Positions 19,855 through 26,440 of a DNA stretch of 64,000 bases are shown piece after piece. Both the position numbers and the translations under genes were made by a program. The stretch lies in assembly GCA_963746155.1 (NCBI GenBank), contig CAVVAB010000010.1, forward strand, positions 124,001-188,000, written 5' to 3'. Position 1 is the first letter of the stretch, and the number at the start of each line of letters is the position of its first letter. This DNA comes from AC-32 sp963746155 (GTDB lineage Bacteria; Actinomycetota; Thermoleophilia; Gaiellales; Gaiellaceae). The notes under the pieces are model-generated. The model worked only from the letters and a program-made list of their open reading frames with translations. It was not told the origin of the DNA and did no database searches.

Positions 19855-20537
19855 CGGGCGAGCTGCGGCCCGTAGAAGCCGGTCGGTGGCGGCCCGGGCT
19901 CGGCCTCGGTGGGAAAGGCGTCCGTCTCCGGGTGCAGGTCGAGCTGCCCGCCGGCCCGGCACTCGCCCGACTGGTAGTCCTCGGGCAGCCCGCCCTCCAT
20001 CGCGAGCATGAAGGAGGCGACGCCCTTGCCCTCGGCGAGCGTCCCGCCGAGCTGTTCGACCGTGTACGCGACCTCCTGGATCCCGTAGCACTGCGCGGCA
20101 GCCTCGTCGGCCCAGCCGCGCAGGTGCATCGACTCGTGGGCGAGCGTCATCAGCGCCTCGCTGGTGGGCGCTGCGCCGCGGATGCACGTCGAGTTAGCCG
20201 CGTCCAGGCTGGAGAAGTGACTCCAGTCGATCGTGCTCAGGCAGTCGAGCTCGAGGTGGCTCGAGGAGGTGCGGAAGCGAATCAGCTTGCCGCACACCGC
20301 GCGGGTCAGATGCGTGCGGTCGGCCGCGTAGCCGTTCGGGAACGGGACGTCGCCGAGCCGGCTGTCGACGTCGACGAGCGCCTTCCAGAAGCTCTGGCAC
20401 GAGACGTGCACGGAGCGACCTGCCATGTCGCTCGCGACCGCGCCTAGCGCCGCCTCGTTGCGGGTCCGGACGTGGTGCTCCCAGCCCCAGCCGCCGGCCA
20501 CGAGCACGACGAGCAGAAACGGCACCGCCAGCTTCAT
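19851..20537 (-). CDS. membrane-anchored HExxH protein, unknown function
   Basis: 228 residues. An N-terminal hydrophobic segment (LAVPFLLVVLVAGGW) acts as signal or anchor. The mature part has several Cys residues (VSCQSFW, AVCGKLI, LDCLSTI, STCIRG, AQCYGI) that could form disulfides outside the membrane, and a metalloprotease-like LAHESMHLRGWADEAAAQCYG, in which HESMH matches HExxH and the downstream WADEAAA could supply a third ligand. This suggests a small secreted zinc peptidase, but I recognise no named family. Convergent with the helicase, divergent from the YCII gene. Confidence 0.6.
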   Translation of the reverse strand: MKLAVPFLLVVLVAGGWGWEHHVRTRNEAALGAVASDMAGRSVHVSCQSFWKALVDVDSRLGDVPFPNGYAADRTHLTRAVCGKLIRFRTSSSHLELDCLSTIDWSHFSSLDAANSTCIRGAAPTSEALMTLAHESMHLRGWADEAAAQCYGIQEVAYTVEQLGGTLAEGKGVASFMLAMEGGLPEDYQSGECRAGGQLDLHPETDAFPTEAEPGPPPTGFYGPQLAR

Positions 20538-20617
20538 CCATGCTGTATCGGCACCGAGATGTCGATTCGCGACGATCCCGTTCGTCGTACTCTCGTAAGC
20601 GACCGAAGGAGGACAAC

Positions 20618-20980
20618 GTGCAGTACATGCTGTTGATCTACGGCGAGGAGAACGGCTGGGAGTCGCTCAGCGAGGAGGAGCAGGGCGAGATCTACCAGGC
20701 GTACATGACGTTCACGAAGGACCTCGAGGACAGCGGCGCGATGGTCGCCGGCGACGCGCTGCAGCCGACGCAGACGGCGACCACCGTCCGCGTGAAGAAC
20801 GACGAGACACTCACCACCGACGGCCCGTTCGCCGAGACGAAGGAGCAGCTCGGCGGCTACTACCTGATCAACGCCGACTCCCTCGACGCGGCGATCGAGT
20901 GGGCCGCCAGGATCCCGGCGTCGCGCCACGGCTCCGTCGAGGTCAGGCCCGTGATGGTCTTCGAGGAGGACGGCGCATAA
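20618..20980 (+). CDS. YCII-related (DGPF) domain protein
   Basis: 120 residues from a GTG start preceded by a strong GAAGGAGG ribosome site. YCII/DGPF family, a ferredoxin-like small protein; TDGPFAETKEQLGGYY carries the DGPF signature. These proteins are very often encoded beside group 41-type ECF sigma factors, as here (sigma starts 108 bases downstream). The molecular role is unclear; a sensing or accessory function for the sigma factor is inferred only from that recurrent pairing. Confidence 0.85.
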   Translation: MQYMLLIYGEENGWESLSEEEQGEIYQAYMTFTKDLEDSGAMVAGDALQPTQTATTVRVKNDETLTTDGPFAETKEQLGGYYLINADSLDAAIEWAARIPASRHGSVEVRPVMVFEEDGA

Positions 20981-21035
20981 CGGCCAACGCGAAATGAGAC
21001 CACGTTCGCTCTGCGCCCGAGACAGTGGGTTAGAC

Positions 21036-21088
21036 GGCCGCCGCGGCAAAGCCGCCGCGGCCTCCCGGTCGGCATCGCAAGCGACGCC
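21036..21088. repeat. two-hairpin palindromic element, copy A
   Basis: GGCCGCCGCGGC-AAA-GCCGCCGCGGCC, an eight-base linker, then GGCATCGC-AA-GCGACGCC (one mismatch). A second copy with the same order and loops lies at 23780-23826, and both are preceded by AGACGG. The right hairpin ends immediately before the TTG start of the sigma factor gene. Confidence 0.6.
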
Positions 21089-22270
21089 TTGGTAGAGGAG
21101 CTCTTCCGGGAGGAGTGGGGGCGCACCCTCGCGATCCTGGCCCGCGCGCTCGGCGACGTCGAGCTCGCCGAGGACGCGGTGCAGGAGGCATTCGCCGCCG
21201 CGGTCGAGCGGTGGCCGCGCGAAGGCGCCCCCGCCAACCCCGGTGCCTGGCTGCTGACGACCGCGCGCAACCGGGCGATCGACCGGATTCGCCGCGAGCA
21301 GACGCTCCGGCGCAAGACCGAGCTGCTGGCCGCACTCGAGCCTGTCCAGGCCGGCGAGGAGGACGAGACGATTCCCGACGAACGGCTGAGCCTGATCTTC
21401 GCGTGCTGCCATCCCGCGCTCGCGACCGAGGCGCAGGTCGCGCTCACCCTGCGCACCCTCGGCGGGCTGACGACCGACGAGATCGCGCGCGCGTTCCTCG
21501 TCCCCGAGCCGACGATGGCCCAGCGGCTCGTGCGGGCGAAGCGGAAGATCCGCGCGGCCGGGATCCCGTTCCGCGTCCCGCCCGACCACCTGCTGCCCGA
21601 GCGGCTCCGGGCGGCGCTGGCCGTCGTCTACCTGATCTTCAACGAGGGCTACGGCCCGCCTCCGCGTGCCGAGCTGTGCGACGAGGCGATCCGGCTCGGC
21701 AAGGTGCTCGCGGTGCTGATGCCCGACGAGCCCGAGGTGCTCGGCCTGCTCGCGCTGATGCTGCTGCACGACGCGCGCCGGGCTGCGCGGCTCGACTCCG
21801 CGGGCGAGCTCGTGCTGCTCGACGACCAGGATCGCTCGTTGTGGGACTCCGAGCGGATCGAGGACGGTCGCACCATGCTCGACCGGGCGCTGCCTCTGCG
21901 CAGTCCCGGGCCGTACCAGCTCCAGGCCGCGATCGCGTCGCTCCACCTGGAGCCGGAGACCGACTGGCCGCAGATTGCGGCGCTCTACGAGCGGCTCGGC
22001 CAGCTGGCGCCGTCGCCCGTGGTCGAGCTGAACCGGGCCGTGGCCGTCGCGATGGCGGCCGGGCCCGAGGCGGGCCTCGTGCTGATCGACCGGATCGACG
22101 GGCTCGACGAGTACCGACATCTCCACTCCGCGCGCGCCGACCTCCTGCGGCGGCTCGAGCGCGAAGAAGAGGCCGCCGCCGCGTACTCGCGCGCTCTGGA
22201 GCTCACGCCCCAGCCGGCCGAGCGCGCGTTCCTGGAGCGGAGGCTGGCCGAAGTACGATCCTCGGCGTGA
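21089..22270 (+). CDS. ECF sigma factor with C-terminal extension (SigJ/RpoE41-like, DUF6596)
   Basis: 393 residues. Sigma70 region 2 (RTLAILARALGDVELAEDAVQEAFAAAVERWP, PGAWLLTTARNRAIDRIRR), region 4 (ALTLRTLGGLTTDEIARAFLVPEPTMAQRLVRAKRKIR), then about 210 residues of helical, TPR-like C-terminal domain typical of the extended ECF41/42 sigma factors. That C-terminal domain is thought to control activity in place of an anti-sigma factor. The only plausible start is TTG 21089, directly after the palindromic element. The stop overlaps the next gene's GTG by four bases. The ligand or signal is unknown. Confidence 0.88.
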   Translation: MVEELFREEWGRTLAILARALGDVELAEDAVQEAFAAAVERWPREGAPANPGAWLLTTARNRAIDRIRREQTLRRKTELLAALEPVQAGEEDETIPDERLSLIFACCHPALATEAQVALTLRTLGGLTTDEIARAFLVPEPTMAQRLVRAKRKIRAAGIPFRVPPDHLLPERLRAALAVVYLIFNEGYGPPPRAELCDEAIRLGKVLAVLMPDEPEVLGLLALMLLHDARRAARLDSAGELVLLDDQDRSLWDSERIEDGRTMLDRALPLRSPGPYQLQAAIASLHLEPETDWPQIAALYERLGQLAPSPVVELNRAVAVAMAAGPEAGLVLIDRIDGLDEYRHLHSARADLLRRLEREEEAAAAYSRALELTPQPAERAFLERRLAEVRSSA

Positions 22271-23121
22271 CCGTCGAGACGGGTTACGGCTGCCGGTCGA
22301 TGACCGGGGAGCTCCGGCGCGTGCTCGTACGCGCGCCGCGAGCGGACGAGCTGGACGGCTGGGAGGCGTGCGGCTGGCGCGGTGCGCCCGACCCGGCCGG
22401 GATCGCACGCGAGCACGAGGCGCTCTGCACCCGTCTCGAACAGGCGGGAGCGGAGGTCGTGCTCGCCGAGACGCGGGGCGACCCGGACGCGATCTTCGTC
22501 TACGACCCGGTGCTCGTCGCAGACGACGGCGCGCTGCTGCTGAACCCGGGCAAGGAGTGCCGGAGGGGCGAGCCAGCTGCGCTCGCGCCGGAGCTCGAGC
22601 GAGCCGGGGTGCCGATCACCGGACGCCTCGAAGGCAGCCAGCTGGCCGAGGGCGGCGACCTCTGCCGCCTAGACGAGCAGACGCTCCTCGCCGGCCGCGG
22701 CTACCGGACGAGCGACGAGGGCATCGACGCCCTCCGGAGCCTCCTGCCCGGCGTGGAAGTGCACGCGTTCGACCTCCCCCACTGGCACGGCCGGGGCGAG
22801 GTCATGCACCTGCTCTCGCTGCTCAGCCCGCTCGCGCCGGACCTCGTCGTCGCCTATCCGCCCTTGCTGCCTGCGCGACTGGCCCAGCTCCTCGAGGAGC
22901 GCGAGATCGAGATCGTGCCGGTGCCCGACGAGGAGTTCGAGACGATGGGCCCGAACATCCTGGCGCTCGCACCGCGGGTCGCGCTTGCCGTCGACGGCAA
23001 CCCTGAGACGCGCAGGCGCCTCGAGAGGGCCGGCGTCGAGGTCGAGCTCTACGAGGGCACGGAGCTCTCGAAGGGCGACGGCGGCCCGACCTGCCTCACC
23101 AATCCGCTCCTACGGGTCTGA
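22267..23121 (+). CDS. amidinotransferase / dimethylarginine dimethylaminohydrolase-like protein
   Basis: 284 residues, pentein fold of the arginine deiminase and DDAH superfamily. Catalytic features: acidic residues in DAIFVYDPVLV and EGGDLCRLD, His in HWHGRGEVMHLLS and the nucleophilic Cys in GGPTCLTNPLL close to the C-terminus. It probably hydrolyses a guanidino compound; whether arginine or a methylated arginine is not decidable here. The GTG start overlaps the sigma factor stop (GTGA), so sigma and enzyme are co-translated. Confidence 0.85.
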   Translation: MTVETGYGCRSMTGELRRVLVRAPRADELDGWEACGWRGAPDPAGIAREHEALCTRLEQAGAEVVLAETRGDPDAIFVYDPVLVADDGALLLNPGKECRRGEPAALAPELERAGVPITGRLEGSQLAEGGDLCRLDEQTLLAGRGYRTSDEGIDALRSLLPGVEVHAFDLPHWHGRGEVMHLLSLLSPLAPDLVVAYPPLLPARLAQLLEEREIEIVPVPDEEFETMGPNILALAPRVALAVDGNPETRRRLERAGVEVELYEGTELSKGDGGPTCLTNPLLRV

Positions 23122-23133
23122 GCCCAAGTCTCC

Positions 23134-23220
23134 AAGTAACAGACTGTTACAAGGGTGGGACGAAAGCCGCAGACCTGAGGGAGGGGGAGGCTCGGGCGAG
23201 CAAGTAACAGTCTGTTACTA
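23134..23220. repeat. pair of mirror-image 15-base palindromes flanking a purine-rich 53-base core
   Basis: GTAACAGACTGTTAC at 23136-23150 and GTAACAGTCTGTTAC at 23204-23218. Each is a palindrome with 7-base arms around one central base, and the second is the exact reverse complement of the first. The 53 bases between are G/A-rich. The whole block sits in a 132-base gap between two genes whose 3' ends converge. Confidence 0.7.
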
Positions 23221-23253
23221 AGGACTTTGAAACCGCGAACCGCCTGCCGGGTC

Positions 23254-23697
23254 TCAGAGCCGGCTGAGCGCCAGCTCGACTGCCTCGGCGGGCGACCACG
23301 CCCGCGGCACGCCGTCCACGGCCAGGCCGGGCTCGAGGATCACGACCGACCGGCCCAGCCGCGAGGCGAAACCGATCTCGGTCAGCGTCCCCCAGCTCCC
23401 GCCGACCGCGATCACCGCGTCGCCCGAAGCGACCACCGCGACGTTTCGCGCGTGGCCCATTCCGGTCACGACGACATGGTCGATCCACTCGTTCGCGTCG
23501 GCCCGGCTCTCGCCCGGAAGGATCCCGATCGTCGCGCCGCCGGCCGCCTTCGCCCCGCGCGCGGCGGCTGCCATCACCTCGCCGAGGCCGCCCGTCACGA
23601 CCGTGCAACCGCGCTCCGCGAGCAGGCGCCCGACCTCCTCGGCGCGCTCCTCGTGCTCGGCACCGCTGCCGATCACCGCTACCTGAACCGACGGCAC
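23254..23697 (-). CDS. TIGR00725-family SLOG/LOG-like protein
   Basis: 147 residues with a Rossmann-like fold of the SLOG superfamily (relatives include the LOG cytokinin-activating enzymes and DprA). Motifs: VAVIGSGAEHEERAEEVG at the N-terminus, VTGGLGEVMAAAARGAKAAGG and VAVGGSWGTLTEI, a nucleotide- or phosphate-binding loop. It lacks the complete PGGxGTxxE motif of LOG enzymes (GGSWGTLTE is present), so its activity is uncertain. The frame is intact. Confidence 0.8.
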   Translation of the reverse strand: MPSVQVAVIGSGAEHEERAEEVGRLLAERGCTVVTGGLGEVMAAAARGAKAAGGATIGILPGESRADANEWIDHVVVTGMGHARNVAVVASGDAVIAVGGSWGTLTEIGFASRLGRSVVILEPGLAVDGVPRAWSPAEAVELALSRL

Positions 23698-23777
23698 GGA
23701 GCGATAGTAGAGGCGTGAGTGAAGACCCAGTAGCGTGAGCGTCGTGGCCCACCCTGTCGACCGGTCATTTCAGACGG

Positions 23778-24566
23778 ATGCGAGGCAAAGCCTCGCCTCC
23801 TGAGGACAGGCATCGCAAGCGATGCCTGGCGCGCGCCTACGCGTTCCTCGACCGCGGCGACACGTACGTCACGCGGACCGAGCCTTCGACCGTGGGGACG
23901 GCCGGTTACCTCGACGAGCTGCCACGACGGCTGGACGCGAACTTCCTGCGGATCGAGCGCGACGCCGACCCCGAGGAGGTGCTCGCCGAGGCGAGGCGGC
24001 TCGAGCGGCGCATGGTCTTCGTCCCGGACGCCGAGCGCGGCGAAAGACTCGTGCCGCACTTCGAGCAGCAGGGATGGCGCGTGAACCGCGTGGTGGTCAT
24101 GGCCCAGCGCCGCGAGCCCGACCGCAATGCCGATCTCGGCCTCGTCCAGGAGGTGGCAGAAGAGGACCTGCGCCCTGCGCGGTTACGAATCAACGAAGGC
24201 CACCCGTGGGGACGGCCCGAGGTCATGGCCGAGCTGTTCGCCGGCAAGCACGTCATCGGCGGCCAGGTCGAGGCCCGCTTCTTCGCCGTGGTCGTCGACG
24301 GCGAGGTCGTCAGCTACGCCGACCTCTACCAGGACGGCCCGGACGCGCAGGTCGAGGACATCGGAACGCTTCCCGAGCACCGCGGGCACGGCTATGCGAG
24401 GGCCGTCACCCTTGGCGCGATCGCGGCCGCGAGAGAGCGAGGCGCCGAGTTCGTCTTCCTGGTCGCCGACTACGAGGACTGGCCAAAGGAGCTCTACTCG
24501 AAGCTCGGGTTCGACGAGCTCGGCTACTACGTCAAGTTCGTCAACGTGCCCAACGCGGACCGATGA
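23778..24566 (+). CDS. GNAT family acetyltransferase (start uncertain)
   Basis: 262 residues as opened. The acetyl-CoA binding core is at VEDIGTLPEHRGHGYARAVTLGAIAAARERGAEFVFLVAD (about residues 192-230; RGHGYA is the pyrophosphate loop), followed by SKLGFDELGYYVKF. The N-terminal 120 residues are less typical. Residues 1-16 are encoded by the palindromic element, so they may be non-native; no other ATG or GTG is available until GTG 23889, which would remove the TYVTRTEPS segment. The stop overlaps the ATG of the dehydrogenase gene. The substrate is unknown. Confidence 0.8.
   Translation: MRGKASPPEDRHRKRCLARAYAFLDRGDTYVTRTEPSTVGTAGYLDELPRRLDANFLRIERDADPEEVLAEARRLERRMVFVPDAERGERLVPHFEQQGWRVNRVVVMAQRREPDRNADLGLVQEVAEEDLRPARLRINEGHPWGRPEVMAELFAGKHVIGGQVEARFFAVVVDGEVVSYADLYQDGPDAQVEDIGTLPEHRGHGYARAVTLGAIAAARERGAEFVFLVADYEDWPKELYSKLGFDELGYYVKFVNVPNADR
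23780..23826. repeat. two-hairpin palindromic element, copy B
   Basis: GCGAGGC-AAA-GCCTCGC, a 12-base linker, then GGCATCGC-AA-GCGATGCC, both stems perfect. Same architecture, loops and AGACGG lead-in as the element at 21036-21088. It lies inside the first 16 codons of the GNAT reading frame as opened from ATG 23778. Confidence 0.65.
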
Positions 24567-25852
24567 CCGATCGCGTCGTCGTTGTCGGAGGTGGCTTCGG
24601 CGGGCTCAAGGCGGTACGCGGGCTGCGCCGGGCACCGGTCGAGGTGACGCTCCTCGACCGCCAGAACTTCCACCTCTTCCAGCCGCTGGCGTACCAGGTG
24701 GCGACCGGGGCCCTCTCGCCGGCCGAGATCGCCTCGCCGCTGCGCACCGTGTTCAAGCGGCAGAGGAACGTCCGCGTGCTGCTCGCCGAGGTGACCGGGT
24801 TCGACCTCGAGCACCGTTCGGTGATCGCCGATCTCGCAAACGGCGACACGGGGGTGCCGATCGGCTACGACACGCTCGTCGTCGCCGGCGGTTCGCACTA
24901 CTCGTATTTCGGCCACGACGACTGGCAGGAGAGTGCGCCCGAGCTCAAGTCGCTCGCCGGCGCCCTCGACATCCGCAGGCGCATCCTCACCGCCTTCGAG
25001 GCAGCCGAGGCCGAGACCGACATGGCTCGCCGGCGGGCCTGGCTCACGTTCGTCGTCGTCGGGGCCGGCCCGACCGGCGTCGAGATGGCAGGCCAGATCG
25101 CCGAGCTCGCGCGTGACACGTTGCGCCGCGACTTTCACGACATCGACACGGGGAGCGCCCGCGTGCTGATCGTCGAGGCGCTCGACCGCGTGCTGACGAG
25201 CTTCCCGGAGTCGCTCTCCCGGAAAGCGGCCCGGTCGCTCGAGCAGCTCGGCGCCACGCCGCTCGTGGGCCATACGGTCGTCGACGTGACGCCCGAATCT
25301 GTGGCAATCCGCGACCCGGACGGCGAGACGGAGCGCATCGAGACCCGCACGGTGATCTGGGCGGCTGGAGTCACGGCGTCCGAGCTGGCCGCCTCACTGG
25401 CCGAGGCTGCCGGCCTCGACGTCGACCGCGCAGGTCGCGTGACCGTGGGGCCGGATCTCACGCTGGCGGGCCATCCCGAGGTGCTCGCGCTCGGCGACAT
25501 GGTCAGCGTGCAGGGAAGCGACGGCGAGATCCAGCCGCTCCCGGGCGTGGCGCCGGTGGCGATGCAGGAGGGCCGGTACGCGGCCGAGCTGATCAGAGAC
25601 CGCCTGCGCGGGAAGAAGCGTGGGCCGTTCCGCTACGTCGACAAGGGCAACCTCGCCACGATCGGCCGCTCGAGAGCGGTCGCCGACGTCAAGGGGCTCC
25701 ACTTCTCCGGATTCCCCGCGTGGGTGGTTTGGCTCACCGTCCACCTCTTCTACCTGATCGGCTTCGAGAACAGGCTGCTCGTCTTCTTCCGGTGGACGAT
25801 CAGCTTCCTGACCCACGGCCGCGGCGCGCGGCTCATCGGCGGCCGTACGTGA
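24563..25852 (+). CDS. NAD(P)/FAD-dependent oxidoreductase, type II NADH dehydrogenase-like
   Basis: 429 residues. FAD site VVVGGGFGGLKAVRGL at the N-terminus, NADH-binding VVVGAGPTGVEMAGQIAELA in the middle, FAD motif HPEVLALGDM, and a C-terminal membrane-associated stretch (WVVWLTVHLFYLIGFENRLLVFFRW), as in NDH-2 enzymes that pass electrons from NADH to quinone without pumping protons. The ATGA overlap with the GNAT gene indicates coupling. The frame is intact. Confidence 0.92.
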   Translation: MTDRVVVVGGGFGGLKAVRGLRRAPVEVTLLDRQNFHLFQPLAYQVATGALSPAEIASPLRTVFKRQRNVRVLLAEVTGFDLEHRSVIADLANGDTGVPIGYDTLVVAGGSHYSYFGHDDWQESAPELKSLAGALDIRRRILTAFEAAEAETDMARRRAWLTFVVVGAGPTGVEMAGQIAELARDTLRRDFHDIDTGSARVLIVEALDRVLTSFPESLSRKAARSLEQLGATPLVGHTVVDVTPESVAIRDPDGETERIETRTVIWAAGVTASELAASLAEAAGLDVDRAGRVTVGPDLTLAGHPEVLALGDMVSVQGSDGEIQPLPGVAPVAMQEGRYAAELIRDRLRGKKRGPFRYVDKGNLATIGRSRAVADVKGLHFSGFPAWVVWLTVHLFYLIGFENRLLVFFRWTISFLTHGRGARLIGGRT

Positions 25853-25868
25853 TGCCAGGAGCGAGGCC

Positions 25869-26399
25869 CTAGCAGCCGCGCTCGCGCTGCGAGGGCTTGG
25901 GGACGCCCTTGGCCGGATCGAACAGGTAGACGCCTGCGGCACGGCTTGCCTGCGGACCCCAGCGCCTGAGCATCTCCACGCGCGCCAGGCCTGCCTGTGT
26001 CCATCCGAGCGGTACGGAGGGAACCGCGTTCTGCCAGTTCCGCTCGCCGGTCACGATCCGCGGCGTCCCACCCTTCGCAGGCACGAACACCGCGAGATGC
26101 CCGTCACACGCGAACTCCCACTCGGCCAGGAGCGTGTGCCGGTCCGGCGACAGCCAGACCTTCGGGCCCCACTGCGTGTCCATGAAGTTCGGCTTCAGCG
26201 GACCGGTCACGACCGTCCACGACGAGCCGACCCGCCGCTCGATCTTCGTGGTCGACCTGTGATAACCGGCCCTGACGCAGGTCCTGAAGCCAGGCGCGGC
26301 CGCCTCGCAGAGTTGCGAAACGTGCGTCGCCTGCCTCGGAGCGGCGACTTGCACCGCCTGCTTCGTATCGCCGCAGCCCGCGAGAAGGAGCACGAACAA
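25869..26399 (-). CDS. putative lipoprotein, function unknown
   Basis: About 176 residues. A lipobox LLAGC follows a hydrophobic core, so it is probably a lipid-anchored extracellular protein. The mature part has four further Cys residues and a beta-rich look (HTLLAEWEFACDGHLAVFVPA, GTPRIVTGERNW) that suggests a propeller-like or sensor fold; no family recognised. The TTG at 26399 gives a signal peptide without the expected basic residues. Eight codons upstream, Arg-Arg is in frame, but only ATT (26423) or CTG (26414) could start there. Confidence 0.55.
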   Translation of the reverse strand: MFVLLLAGCGDTKQAVQVAAPRQATHVSQLCEAAAPGFRTCVRAGYHRSTTKIERRVGSSWTVVTGPLKPNFMDTQWGPKVWLSPDRHTLLAEWEFACDGHLAVFVPAKGGTPRIVTGERNWQNAVPSVPLGWTQAGLARVEMLRRWGPQASRAAGVYLFDPAKGVPKPSQRERGC

Positions 26400-26440
26400 C
26401 GGGATCAGGGCCAGCCTGCGAATGCGACCAGTGTGCGCCG

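Noticed and set aside
19855..20447. Helicase extension of 200 residues over the opposite gene
   Set aside because: The extra residues are low-complexity mirror sequence; the DUF1998 Cys cluster and KAGALGLLG end are the normal C-terminus, and a TAG lies one frame away at a shared CTAG.
23151..23203. c-di-GMP or other known riboswitch in the core between the two palindromes
   Set aside because: A GGTGGGACGAAAGCC-like stretch recalls part of the GEMM aptamer, but the second half of the consensus is absent and no coding region follows in the right orientation.
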